64,000 nt of DNA from Halieaceae bacterium (GTDB lineage: Bacteria; Pseudomonadota; Gammaproteobacteria; Pseudomonadales; Halieaceae), in contig JANQLM010000099.1 of NCBI GenBank assembly GCA_028280635.1, positions 1 through 64,000 of the forward strand, written 5' to 3'. A program made the position numbers and the translations under genes. The notes below the pieces were generated by a model. The model was not told the DNA's origin. It searched no databases and was given only the letters and a program-made list of their open reading frames with translations. This document shows positions 44,139-51,953 of this stretch, piece by piece; position 1 is the first letter of the stretch, and every line of letters starts with the position of its first letter.

Positions 44139-45737
44139 TCAGCCAAACTGGTTCATGGTGTTGTCTTTGCCCGCTGCCTTGAGTGCCTGATCGCCGGAGA
44201 AGTACTCCTTGTGATCGTCGCCCATGTTCGAGCCCGCCATGTCCTGGTGCTTGACGCAGGCAATGCCCTGGCGGATTTCCTGGCGCTGTACACCTTTGAC
44301 GTAGGCCAGCATGCCCTGGTCGCCGAAGTAACCCTTGGCCAGGTTGTCGGTAGACAGCGCGGCCGTGTGGTAGGTCGGCAGGGTGATCAGGTGGTGGAAG
44401 ATGCCTGCTTCGCGGGAACCATCCGCCTGGAAGGACTGGATACGCTTGTCGGCTTCAGCGGACAGTTCAGTGTCGTCGTACTCGGCGCTCATCAACTCGT
44501 CGCGGTTGTAGGCAGACACGTCCTTGCCTTCTTCGCTCCAGGCGTCAAACACCTGCTGGCGGAAGCTCAGCGTCCAGTTGAAGGACGGGCTGTTGTTGTA
44601 CACCAGCTTGGCGTTGGGGATCACCTCGCGGATACGGTTGACCATGCCGCCGATCTGGCCGACGTGGGGCTTCTCGGTTTCGATCCACAGCAGGTCGGCG
44701 CCGTTCTGCAGGCTGGTGATACAGTCCAGTACGCAGCGGTCTTCGCCGGTACCGGCCTTGAAGCGGTACAGGCCGTTGGGCAGGCGCACCGGGCGCACCA
44801 GCTTGCCGTCCTGCTTGATAATGACGTCGCCTTCGTTGGCATCGTCAGCGCCGCCGATTTCCTCGGTCTCGAGGAAGGCGTTGTACTTGTGGGCCAGGTC
44901 GCCTGCGTCGGTGGATACCGGGATCTTCTGAGTCAGGCCGGCGCCAAGGGAGTCGGTGCGGGCGACGATAACGCCGTCGGGCACGCCCAGCTCAAGGAAG
45001 GCGTAGCGGATGGCATTGATCTTGGCCAGAAAGTCCTCGTGGGGCACGGTGACCTTGCCGTCCTGGTGGCCGCACTGCTTGGCGTCGGACACCTGGTTCT
45101 CGATCTGGATGGCGCAGGCGCCGGCTTCAATCATCTTCTTGGCCAGCAGGTAGGTGGCTTCCTCATTGCCGAAACCGGCGTCGATGTCGGCAATAATCGG
45201 CACGACGTGAGTTTCAAAGTTGTTGATGGCGTTGATTGCAGACTGCTCTGCCACCTGGTCGCCTGCCGCCCGGGCGGCATCGAGATCGCGGAACAGGTGG
45301 TTGAGTTCACGGGCGTCAGCCTGGCGCAGGAAGGTGTACAGCTCTTCGATGAGGCTGGAAACCGAAGTCTTCTCGTGCATGGACTGGTCGGGCAAGGGGC
45401 CAAACTCGCTGCGTAGTGCGGCAATCATCCAGCCGGACAGGTAGAGGTAGCGCTTGTTGGTGGTGCCGTGGTGCTTCTTGACCGCGATCAGCTTTTGCTG
45501 GCCGATGAAGCCGTGCCAGCAACCCAGGGACTGGGTGTAGGAGCCGCTGTCGGCGTCGTACTCCGCCATATCCCTGCGCATGATGCCGGCGGTATAGCGG
45601 GCAATGTCGAGACCGGTCTTGAACTGGTTCTGCAGCTCCATGCGGGCGGCAAATTCGGGGTTGATGGCGTCCCAGGTGTGGCCGTGGGCCTCGCGCTGGT
45701 CAGCGAATTTGGTGACGAGTTCCTGGTAAGTAGACAT
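44139..45737 (-). CDS. aceA: Isocitrate lyase (long, Pseudomonas-type)
   Basis: 532 residues from ATG 45737 (MSTYQELVTKFADQREAHGHTWD); the 71-codon upstream frame has no ICL character. Length matches the 531-residue Pseudomonas-type subgroup rather than the 434-residue E. coli enzyme. Motifs: IIADIDAGFGNEEATYLLAKKMIEAGACAIQIENQVSDAKQCGHQDGKV in order, with the catalytic Cys in KQCGH, and NNSPSFNW. It splits isocitrate to glyoxylate and succinate, first step of the glyoxylate shunt needed to grow on fatty acids and acetate, which suits a cell with WS/DGAT storage lipids. No malate synthase or AceK gene is in the window. Confidence 0.96.
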   Translation of the reverse strand: MSTYQELVTKFADQREAHGHTWDAINPEFAARMELQNQFKTGLDIARYTAGIMRRDMAEYDADSGSYTQSLGCWHGFIGQQKLIAVKKHHGTTNKRYLYLSGWMIAALRSEFGPLPDQSMHEKTSVSSLIEELYTFLRQADARELNHLFRDLDAARAAGDQVAEQSAINAINNFETHVVPIIADIDAGFGNEEATYLLAKKMIEAGACAIQIENQVSDAKQCGHQDGKVTVPHEDFLAKINAIRYAFLELGVPDGVIVARTDSLGAGLTQKIPVSTDAGDLAHKYNAFLETEEIGGADDANEGDVIIKQDGKLVRPVRLPNGLYRFKAGTGEDRCVLDCITSLQNGADLLWIETEKPHVGQIGGMVNRIREVIPNAKLVYNNSPSFNWTLSFRQQVFDAWSEEGKDVSAYNRDELMSAEYDDTELSAEADKRIQSFQADGSREAGIFHHLITLPTYHTAALSTDNLAKGYFGDQGMLAYVKGVQRQEIRQGIACVKHQDMAGSNMGDDHKEYFSGDQALKAAGKDNTMNQFG

Positions 45738-45823
45738 CGTGATGTACCTGTGAGGTGTAGGAGTTCCAACAAAAACTGTGTGGGCATTGCCCGAATGCTG
45801 TGCAGTGTAGGTGGGCTGCCCGC

Positions 45824-45838
45824 ATAAATGAAATTTAT
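45824..45838. promoter_or_regulatory. Inverted repeat upstream of isocitrate lyase
   Basis: ATAAATGAAATTTAT is a 6-3-6 inverted repeat, 87 bp upstream of the isocitrate lyase ATG. It could be an operator or overlap a -10 element read on the minus strand (CTATAAAT). Confidence 0.35.
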
Positions 45839-45932
45839 AGTTAGGATACCTGCTATTCACTGGTGAAATGTTGATAAGCATCATTCCCGGTGCGGATGCG
45901 CCGGAATTCCCAGGTCCCGCCATATCCATAGA

Positions 45933-45955
45933 AGCAAATGTTCTGAGCATTTGCT
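45933..45955. promoter_or_regulatory. 8-7-8 inverted repeat between isocitrate lyase and tetR
   Basis: AGCAAATG at 45933-45940 and its reverse complement CATTTGCT at 45948-45955 form a perfect inverted repeat in the divergent promoter region, 68 bp before the TetR start. Either an operator for one of the divergent genes or a hairpin. Confidence 0.45.
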
Positions 45956-45960
45956 TGCAA

Positions 45961-45984
45961 AATAAGACGACCGGTCATATTTTT
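45961..45984. promoter_or_regulatory. Putative TetR operator, copy 1 (tetR promoter)
   Basis: AATAAGACGACCGGTCATAT followed by TTTT. The core palindrome is GACCGGTC. The same 16-base core, TAAGACGACYGGTCAY, recurs in front of the thioredoxin gene, which points to a shared regulator, most simply the TetR protein between them. Confidence 0.65.
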
Positions 45985-46022
45985 GAGCTCATGAAATCAC
46001 TGCAGTCACAGGCAAGCTACCG

Positions 46023-46625
46023 ATGAGCAAGCGCGAAGCCAGGAAGGCCCTGTTGCTTGAGCGCGGTCTCGAGGTCATGAAGGTGCAGGGTTACAACGGC
46101 ACCAGTGTCAAGGACATCGTGGACGCCGCCGGCATGCCCAAGGGCTCGTTTTACAACTACTTCGCCAGCAAGGAGGACTTTGCGGTGGAAGCCCTGGACA
46201 ACGTCGGGCGCGCGACGGTGGCGGACGGTGAGCGCCTGCTGGGCAACACCAGCCAGTTGCCGCTGGATCGGCTGCGGGCCTTTTTCCTGGCCCATACCGA
46301 GCAGGCCTGTGCCGAGGATTTCCGGGCCGGCTGCTTTCTCGGGAACCTCGGGCAGGAAATGTCGGATAGCTGCGAGGCCATCCGCTGCAAGGTGCAGCAG
46401 ACCCTGTCGGCCAATGCCGAGATGTTCCGCACGGTGTTGGAGCAGGCCCAGGCGGCGGGGCAACTGGACCCGGGTGTCGAGCCGGCCCCAACCGCCGAGT
46501 TTCTGTTCAACGCCTGGGAGGGCACCTTGATGCGCATGAAGACCGACAAGTCCCGGGCGCCGCTGGACGCTTTCCTGGCCCTGTTGCCGCGACTGCTCGG
46601 TGAGGAAGTGCCGACGACGGGCTAA
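46023..46625 (+). CDS. TetR/AcrR family transcriptional regulator
   Basis: 200 residues. N-terminal helix-turn-helix (GTSVKDIVDAAGMPKGSFYNYFASKEDF, about residues 27-54), then a ligand domain with DFRAGCFLGNLGQEMSD (about 98-114), the Cys-containing stretch typical of the subgroup that includes electrophile-responsive repressors such as NemR and AcuR. A second Cys pair (SCEAIRC) follows. The downstream genes are a thioredoxin and a glutathione transferase, so a role in sensing reactive electrophiles or oxidants through these cysteines is plausible but inferred. Likely autoregulated through the operator at 45961-45984. Confidence 0.88.
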   Translation: MSKREARKALLLERGLEVMKVQGYNGTSVKDIVDAAGMPKGSFYNYFASKEDFAVEALDNVGRATVADGERLLGNTSQLPLDRLRAFFLAHTEQACAEDFRAGCFLGNLGQEMSDSCEAIRCKVQQTLSANAEMFRTVLEQAQAAGQLDPGVEPAPTAEFLFNAWEGTLMRMKTDKSRAPLDAFLALLPRLLGEEVPTTG

Positions 46626-46640
46626 AAAAATTTACTTAAA

Positions 46641-46667
46641 AGTAAGACGACTGGTCACTTTTTTACT
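46641..46667. promoter_or_regulatory. Putative TetR operator, copy 2 (thioredoxin promoter)
   Basis: AGTAAGACGACTGGTCACTT and following Ts repeat the core seen at 45961-45984 (TAAGACGACYGGTCAY) with one change in the central palindrome. Outer arms AGTAA and TTACT add dyad symmetry. It is 22 bp upstream of the thioredoxin ATG and just ahead of the strong AAGGAGG at 46675-46680. Confidence 0.65.
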
Positions 46668-46688
46668 CAAACGAAGGAGGAAAACCCT

Positions 46689-47018
46689 ATGAGTGATATC
46701 AGACCCCAGGCTGTGACAAGCAGCAACTTCGACCAACAGGTCATCCATGCCGGCCAGCCGGTGCTGGTGGATTTCTGGGCCGAGTGGTGTGGCCCCTGCC
46801 GCGTGATTGCGCCGGCGCTGGACCAGGTGGCTGAGGAGTTTGCCGGCCGCGCCAGCGTGCGCAAGGTCGATGTGGACGCCCACCAGGACCTCGCCGGACG
46901 CTACGGGATTCGCTCCATCCCCACCCTGATGGTGTTCAAGGATGGTGAGCCGGTGGAAACCCTTACCGGCGTGCAATCCCGGGCTGCGCTGGATGCGGCC
47001 CTGGCCCGCCACGTGTAA
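46689..47018 (+). CDS. Thioredoxin
   Basis: 109 residues, the usual size. Active site WAEWCGPCRVIAP at about residues 29-41 and the cis-Pro loop RSIPTLMVFKDG. It is cytoplasmic (no signal peptide) and reduces protein disulfides. Preceded by AAGGAGG and the second copy of the putative TetR operator; followed without gap by the glutathione transferase, so the two form a small redox operon controlled separately from the cell's main trxA. Confidence 0.93.
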   Translation: MSDIRPQAVTSSNFDQQVIHAGQPVLVDFWAEWCGPCRVIAPALDQVAEEFAGRASVRKVDVDAHQDLAGRYGIRSIPTLMVFKDGEPVETLTGVQSRAALDAALARHV

Positions 47019-47033
47019 ATGGAGGAGCAGCAA

Positions 47034-47708
47034 ATGATTGAACTACTGACCGCCGCGACTCCGAACGGCCGCAAGGTCTCCATTGCACTTGAGGAGTTGG
47101 CGCTGCCGTACACGGCACGCGCCATCGACCTCGGGGCCCTGGAGCAAAAACAGCCGGAATTCCTGGCGCTGAACCCCAATGGGCGTATTCCGGTTATCGT
47201 CGATCACGACAACGAAGGTTTCGCGGTGTTCGAATCGGGCGCCATTCTCCACTACCTGGCGGAGAAGACCGGCCGACTGTTGCCGGAAGACCCGCGCCAG
47301 CGCTCCGTAGCCTTGCAGTGGCTGATGTTTCAGATGGGCGGCCTGGGACCAATGATGGGCCAGGCCAATGTGTTCTTTCGCTATGCCGAGGAGCAGATTC
47401 CCTTCGCCATCTCGCGCTACCAGCGGGAAACCCGTCGGCTATTGGAAGTGCTGGATAGTCGCCTGGCTCAGCAGGAGTTTCTGGCCGGCGAGTACTCGAT
47501 CGCTGATATCGCGAGCTTCCCCTGGGCGCGCAGCCATGCCTGGAGCGGGGTGAGCATCGACGGCCTGAATCATCTTCAGCGCTGGATCGACCAGCTCGAA
47601 GCCCGGCCGGAGGTACAGCGCGGCCTGCGGGTACCGGAAGATTTGCCGGTAGCAAGCGAGGAAGACGTCGACGCCAAGGTGGGTGAGATCAGGAAGTTTG
47701 TCGCCTGA
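47034..47708 (+). CDS. Glutathione S-transferase
   Basis: 224 residues from ATG 47034 ([22 protein letters not shown]). GGAGGA at 47023-47028 marks this start; the ATG at 47019 that touches the thioredoxin stop would place the ribosome binding site inside the gene. Thioredoxin-fold N domain with the glutathione-binding cis-Pro loop NGRIPVIVD and the [12 protein letters not shown] motif (about residues 60-73); helical C domain with [12 protein letters not shown]. Resembles the YghU/YfcG-type nu-class GSTs (T-x-x-T/P-N-G near the N-terminus), which act as disulfide-bond reductases. Coupled with thioredoxin. Confidence 0.92.
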   Translation: MIELLTAATPNGRKVSIALEELALPYTARAIDLGALEQKQPEFLALNPNGRIPVIVDHDNEGFAVFESGAILHYLAEKTGRLLPEDPRQRSVALQWLMFQMGGLGPMMGQANVFFRYAEEQIPFAISRYQRETRRLLEVLDSRLAQQEFLAGEYSIADIASFPWARSHAWSGVSIDGLNHLQRWIDQLEARPEVQRGLRVPEDLPVASEEDVDAKVGEIRKFVA

Positions 47709-47728
47709 GGCGAGCGAGTTCCCCCCCT

Positions 47729-47753
47729 GGGGCCCAGGGACGGGCCCCTTTTT
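47729..47753 (+). terminator. Rho-independent terminator after the GST gene
   Basis: Stem GGGGCCC (47729-47735) pairs with GGGCCCC (47742-47748), six-base loop, then TTTTT (47749-47753). The T run overlaps the stop codon of the convergent gene. Confidence 0.85.
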
Positions 47754-48960
47754 ATGCCGGGCCTTCCGCCTCTTCCAGCAGTCGATTGGACAGGGTCAGG
47801 AAGGCCATCAGTGAGCCGTCCGCGTCGATGCGCTCACCGATCACCAGTGTCATCACTTCCGACTGGGCATCGCGGACCCGGTGGGCTATGTCCACGGCAT
47901 TGCTGTCAGGCTGGGCCAACTCATTGCGCAGGGTCAGCAGGCGTTGGTAGAAGGTGTCGAGCCGGTCCTTGCGCGACTGCTTGCGCTGGCGGCGCACGGT
48001 GGCCAGTATCGTGCCGGTGGCCAGCATTACGGTCGTGCCCAGCGCCAGCACCTCGGCGTAGCGCTCCAGAAATCCGGGCAGGTCCCGGTCCTGGTAGCGT
48101 CGTGCGCCTTCGTGCAGCGGCAGGGCCTGGGCAGCTTCCATGCTCACGACCGGTCTGCGTACACCAGCCAGCGGGTACACCGCCGCCAGCTGCGGTCGCA
48201 GACCGTCGAGCGCCATGGCCAGCTCGTAGACTGTGTCCCGCGGCAGGCTTTCCCTCGCCGCCAGCAGGGTGGTCACCGACAGCGTTAATGCCGCCTGGTC
48301 ACCGAGTGGTGGATAGAGCTGGGCCGGTAGCACAAAGGGGCGCAGCGAGGGATAGCGCAGGGCAATCCCCTCGGCCACGCTGCCCAACATCAACCGCCGG
48401 GGGGCATCCAGGCTGTAGAGGCGGAAGCCGGGTAGTCGCGAGATAGCGTCCGGCGCGAGAATGCCGCCAAAGATAAAATAGCTGTCGGGTTCGCTGGACA
48501 GCGCATTGTCCAGCAAGCGTACGTCTGCATCTCCCAGCCCGTAATCCCGGGCCAGTTCACGCACCAGGCGATGCCCCGTGGACCCGGGCGGCCCTGCCCA
48601 GATAGGCCCGCGGGCCAGCAGTTCGCCCAGGTCATTCGGTGTTTCGCCGCCGCGGTAAAGCACGTGCAGCACGCTGGGGTACAGGTCCGCCACCAGGGAC
48701 ACGCCGGGCAGCGGCTGGCCCGGGTCCTCGAGGATGCCCAGGTCGATCTCACCGGCTTGCAGTGCCACTGACAAGTGTTCGCCGCTCTCGAAGGGGCGTA
48801 CCCGTATGGCCTGCTCATCCGCTGTCAGGCCGGCAAGCAGGCGGGCAATGCTGGGGGCTGGCTCTTCCGGGTGTACTCCCAGCACCAGCTCCGCGCGAAC
48901 GGGCAGTGCCAGCAGGGCCAGCAGTATTGCCAGTCCCGGGGTGAGTAGTTGCGGATTCAT
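47752..48960 (-). CDS. TAXI-type solute-binding protein with C-terminal membrane anchor
   Basis: 402 residues from ATG 48960, which overlaps the upstream stop as ATGA. Signal peptide (GLAILLALLALPVRA), then a type-2 periplasmic binding fold of the TAXI/NMT1 kind: FESGEHLSVALQAGEIDLGILED, GPIWAGPPGSTGHRLVRELARDYGL, LPRDTVYELAMALDG. Unlike ordinary TAXI proteins it continues into a membrane helix (YAEVLALGTTVMLATGTILATV, about residues 315-337) and a basic, helical cytoplasmic tail of about 65 residues. No TRAP permease genes are nearby. This looks like a sensor or anchored binding protein rather than a transporter part. Confidence 0.72.
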   Translation of the reverse strand: MNPQLLTPGLAILLALLALPVRAELVLGVHPEEPAPSIARLLAGLTADEQAIRVRPFESGEHLSVALQAGEIDLGILEDPGQPLPGVSLVADLYPSVLHVLYRGGETPNDLGELLARGPIWAGPPGSTGHRLVRELARDYGLGDADVRLLDNALSSEPDSYFIFGGILAPDAISRLPGFRLYSLDAPRRLMLGSVAEGIALRYPSLRPFVLPAQLYPPLGDQAALTLSVTTLLAARESLPRDTVYELAMALDGLRPQLAAVYPLAGVRRPVVSMEAAQALPLHEGARRYQDRDLPGFLERYAEVLALGTTVMLATGTILATVRRQRKQSRKDRLDTFYQRLLTLRNELAQPDSNAVDIAHRVRDAQSEVMTLVIGERIDADGSLMAFLTLSNRLLEEAEGPA

Positions 48961-49421
48961 GGCGCCAGCAGCTGGCGGGCGTTTTCGTCCGCGCGTGTGC
49001 GGAAGCCGTTGGGATCGCTGTCCCAGACGGTGCGGCCGTTGGTAAAGCCCACCAGCTCGAACAGCAGTAATTCGCCGTTCTCTATCTTGAAATTGGTGTA
49101 ATCGGGGCAGGTGAGCCGGCCCATGGCCAGGGTGGCCGCGCACCAGCCGCGGTAGCGCGGCAGGTAATCGTCCGGCGCCGCTTCAAAACGTGCCAGGTTC
49201 TCGGCACTGGCAAAGCGGTAGCGCAGTCCCTCCCGCTCGACCTCGAAGGCCTTCTGCCCGGGCCGGGGCCCGTCAGGCTGGTGGTAGGACACCAGGTCGT
49301 AGCCACCCACGGCAACGCCATCCGGCGCGCAGTCATGCTGGGCCGATGCCGTGGGCACTGCCATTAGCAGCAGTGCCAGTAGTCCGCTTGTTGCTATCAG
49401 GCTCAAGAGCCGCTGTCGCAT
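48957..49421 (-). CDS. YHS-domain periplasmic protein
   Basis: 154 residues. Signal peptide with cleavage near PTASA-QHD. The YHS domain follows: VAVGGYDLVSYHQPDGPRPGQKAFEVEREGLRYRFASAENLARFEAAPDDYLPRYRGWCAATLAMG in order, the pattern of exported YHS proteins that bind copper or other metals through the Cys and nearby residues. Function is not established. It is the first gene of a two-gene unit with the TAXI-like protein (ATGA overlap), so the two probably act together. Confidence 0.85.
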   Translation of the reverse strand: MRQRLLSLIATSGLLALLLMAVPTASAQHDCAPDGVAVGGYDLVSYHQPDGPRPGQKAFEVEREGLRYRFASAENLARFEAAPDDYLPRYRGWCAATLAMGRLTCPDYTNFKIENGELLLFELVGFTNGRTVWDSDPNGFRTRADENARQLLAP

Positions 49422-49553
49422 GTTGCCTCCTCGGTGCTCCCTTTGTCCTCCGGCGGACCGCGAAGTTCAATCCCGCTCGGCCAGCATTTCGTTTCGTTTT
49501 TCATCAAATTGCCATCCAAGCGTAGCTGGAATGTATGAACTTGGACGGCAGTC

Positions 49554-49581
49554 ACAAAAGCTAGTTTGCGTCAGCTTTTGT
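49554..49581. promoter_or_regulatory. 9-10-9 inverted repeat between YHS and CheB-like genes
   Basis: ACAAAAGCT (49554-49562) and AGCTTTTGT (49573-49581) are perfect reverse complements. It is 41 bp upstream of the CheB-like ATG. GTCACAAA occurs twice nearby (49551-49558, 49590-49597). Operator or leader hairpin. Confidence 0.5.
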
Positions 49582-49622
49582 CCTTCCATGTCACAAACTG
49601 CCGTGGAATGATCATTTCCACT

Positions 49623-50660
49623 ATGGAATCACAACCTTTTATCGGCGTTGTCTGCGACGCCAGTTTCTCGGTCCTGGCTGGTCGTATCAAGGGCGCCGGG
49701 TACCGCATTGCGCGCGTATCCCCGGCCATGCTCAAGCCCGGTATGCGGCCCACCGTGGATATCTGGGTAGTGGACTGCGACGACATGGACGCGGTAGCCG
49801 ATGACCTGGCGGATATCGACGCACCGGTGCTGGCCTTAAGCAATCGCCCCGGGGTGGAGGAGCGGCTGGCCTACCGGACCTGGTGCGAGCGTATCCTCAA
49901 CACCCTGGAGAAGTGGACTGCCGATGCCTGGCACCCGCGCCGCGACAATACCTCCACCCCCGACCACTATGCCGCGGTGGAAGGCGTCTGGTTGCTGGCC
50001 GGCTCGGTGGGTATGGACAGTGCCGTGAGGGACTTCCTGGAAGCATTGCCGGACATACCGCCGGTGGCTTTCCTCTACGCCCAGCACATCCCCGCCCAGG
50101 AACAGCGCGGCCTGGTCAACAAGCTCAACAAGGTCAATCGCCACCTGCACGTCGTGCTCGCGGTGGGTCGGCACTGGTTCAACCCCTGCCAGATGCTGGT
50201 GGTGCCGGCCAGTTGCCGGCTGCAGTTTGGCCACCAGGGTGAGGTGTTCAGCCTGCGGGATGCCTGGGGAGGCAAGGTCGATCCGCATATCGACCAACTG
50301 ATGATGAGCGTCGCTGGCCTGCAGCCACGGCTGACTGGCGCCATTATGTTCAGCGGCGCCAGCACTGATGGCTTGCAGGGTGCCCAGGCCCTGCACGGCA
50401 TCGGTTGCGATGTCTGGGCCCAGGACCCGGATACGGCCACCGAGCCGGCCATGCCGAGGGCGGTCAGCCAATTGCGCCTGGCCAGCGAAGTCGGCAGCCC
50501 GGAACGGCTCGCTGAACTGTTCATGGCCCGCTACCAGGGCGAGCCGGCGGTGGACCTGCCGGAAGACTTCAGCCGGGCGCGCCCAGCTCCCAGGTTACCG
50601 CATGAAGATGCCGGGTCAGTTCCTTCCGTCCCAGGTGTGCGATTTCCCGGTAGGGGATAG
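49623..50660 (+). CDS. CheB/ChpB-like protein-glutamate methylesterase, orphan
   Basis: 345 residues from ATG 49623. Residues 1-100 look like a decayed receiver (WVVDCDDMD; no clear phospho-acceptor environment). Residues about 120-315 are a CheB methylesterase fold with the triad Ser128 (AGSVGMDSAV), His155 (YAQHIPAQEQRG) and Asp249 (SGASTDGLQGA). It resembles ChpB of the pilus-linked chemosensory system, which demethylates the receptor PilJ. No pil-chp or che genes are nearby. Its last 92 bp overlap the 3' end of the convergent acyltransferase gene, so the C-terminal 30 residues (after DLPEDFSRA) may be an extension without constraint. Confidence 0.82.
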   Translation: MESQPFIGVVCDASFSVLAGRIKGAGYRIARVSPAMLKPGMRPTVDIWVVDCDDMDAVADDLADIDAPVLALSNRPGVEERLAYRTWCERILNTLEKWTADAWHPRRDNTSTPDHYAAVEGVWLLAGSVGMDSAVRDFLEALPDIPPVAFLYAQHIPAQEQRGLVNKLNKVNRHLHVVLAVGRHWFNPCQMLVVPASCRLQFGHQGEVFSLRDAWGGKVDPHIDQLMMSVAGLQPRLTGAIMFSGASTDGLQGAQALHGIGCDVWAQDPDTATEPAMPRAVSQLRLASEVGSPERLAELFMARYQGEPAVDLPEDFSRARPAPRLPHEDAGSVPSVPGVRFPGRG

Positions 50661-51429
50661 GCGCACCGATCTCCACATCGAAGCTTGAGCCGATCTTGTT
50701 GCTGGCCTCGTGCAGCAGCAGGGCGGCGCGCAGCGTCATGCTGATGCTGCTGGCCATGTGAAACAGCCGGCTGTTGCGGCCGTGGAAGAAAATCGGCACC
50801 ACCGTGGCCTCTGCCTGGTGAATCAGCTTGGCGGTAAAGGTGGTCCAGGGCAGGTCGGCAAACTCACCGAATCCGCCCCTTCGAGTGGTGGACACGCCGC
50901 CGCCGGGGAACACCAGCAGAGTGCCTCCCGACTTCAGCACTTTTACCGCCTCGCGCTTGGTCTCGATATTGCGGCGCTGGGCTTCGCGAGATTCAGAAAA
51001 GTCCACCGGCAGGAAGAAAGGCTCCAGATCGTTGTCCCGGCACAGCAGGGCGTGGATCAGGATCTTGAAGTGACCCCGTGTGCGGGCGGCGATGTCGCAC
51101 AGCATGGTGCCGTCCACCACACCAAAGGGGTGGTTGGCGATAAACACTACCGGCCCCTCGCGGGGTATACGCGCCTCCGCCGCCGGGTTGGTGGTGTAGG
51201 AAATATCCGCCAGCTCCAGGCCGCGGCTGAAGAAACGCTCTGGTTCAAAGGGCTCGCGCTTGAGCTGGTGATAGACTTTCTCCACCTTGCGGCGCCCGGT
51301 GAGCACTTCCAGCATGGAAACCAATCGTGATTGGAGCCAGGGATCGCCGGGCTGAACGTAGCTGATGCGTGGCAGTTCCGCTGGCAGGGCAGGGCTGTTC
51401 AGGGGAGATTGCACAGTGCTTTCATTCAT
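50569..51429 (-). CDS. Lysophospholipid (1-acyl-glycerol-3-phosphate) acyltransferase family protein
   Basis: 286 residues from ATG 51429 (MNESTVQSPLNSPALPAELPRI). The PlsC-type domain has block I FIANHPFGVVDG (H-x5-D form), block II region KILIHALLCRDNDLEPFFLPVDFSESREAQRRN and block III VFPGGGVSTTRRGGFG. It transfers an acyl chain to a lysolipid at the inner membrane. It resembles the haemolysin-fold acyltransferases seen with ornithine-lipid or general membrane lipid synthesis; exact acceptor unknown. The gene ends inside the convergent CheB-like gene (92 bp overlap). Confidence 0.87.
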   Translation of the reverse strand: MNESTVQSPLNSPALPAELPRISYVQPGDPWLQSRLVSMLEVLTGRRKVEKVYHQLKREPFEPERFFSRGLELADISYTTNPAAEARIPREGPVVFIANHPFGVVDGTMLCDIAARTRGHFKILIHALLCRDNDLEPFFLPVDFSESREAQRRNIETKREAVKVLKSGGTLLVFPGGGVSTTRRGGFGEFADLPWTTFTAKLIHQAEATVVPIFFHGRNSRLFHMASSISMTLRAALLLHEASNKIGSSFDVEIGAPIPYREIAHLGRKELTRHLHAVTWELGAPG

Positions 51430-51482
51430 GCGCGGTGTATACCATAGCCCCGTGAAATCCATAAGCACGGAAAACCCGCACC

Positions 51483-51953
51483 ATGTTTGGTCCCGGTGAT
51501 GACAGTGAGGCGATCTATCTTTCGCGCACCGACGTGAACGAGCCGCTATCGAGTTTTTCCCGCTTTGGCTTTTTCCTGGACGACGCTGAGTGGCCGTCGG
51601 TGGAGCACTATTTCCAGGCCATGAAGTTCGAGGACCCGGTCTACCGGGAAGTGATTCGCGCCGCGCCCCACCCGAAAAAGGCCCGCAGGCTGGGGCGCTC
51701 GCGGTTCAGGAGGCTGCGTCGGGATTGGCCGAAGATTCGGCAGGTCATCATGACCCGCGCCGTCTACATTCGCTGCCGCACTCATCCGGAGGTAGCCGCG
51801 CGGCTGCTGGAAACCGGTGATGCCAGGCTGGTGGAAAGCAATGCCTACGACTACTACTGGGGTTGCGGCCGCGACCGTCGCGGCCGCAACACTTACGGCG
51901 AAGTCCTTATGGACGTGCGCCGCAAGCTTCGTGAGGAAGCCGGCAGCCCCTAG
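51483..51953 (+). CDS. NADAR family protein (YbiA-like)
   Basis: 156 residues. NADAR domain motifs: NEPLSSFSRFGFFLDDAEWPSVEHYFQAMKF in the N half, AAPHPKKARRLGR, then VIMTRAVYIRC and the C-terminal WGCGRDRRGRNTYGEVLMDVRRKL. E. coli YbiA is an N-glycosidase acting on reactive riboflavin-pathway intermediates, and other NADAR proteins reverse ADP-ribosylation of guanine. Which applies here is not known. Its TAG stop shares the palindrome CTAG with the stop of the giant gene on the other strand. Confidence 0.88.
   Translation: MFGPGDDSEAIYLSRTDVNEPLSSFSRFGFFLDDAEWPSVEHYFQAMKFEDPVYREVIRAAPHPKKARRLGRSRFRRLRRDWPKIRQVIMTRAVYIRCRTHPEVAARLLETGDARLVESNAYDYYWGCGRDRRGRNTYGEVLMDVRRKLREEAGSP

Noticed and set aside
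45738..45950. 71-codon extension ahead of isocitrate lyase
   Set aside because: Not ICL-like and contains inverted repeats typical of a promoter; family start MSTYQ is at 45737.
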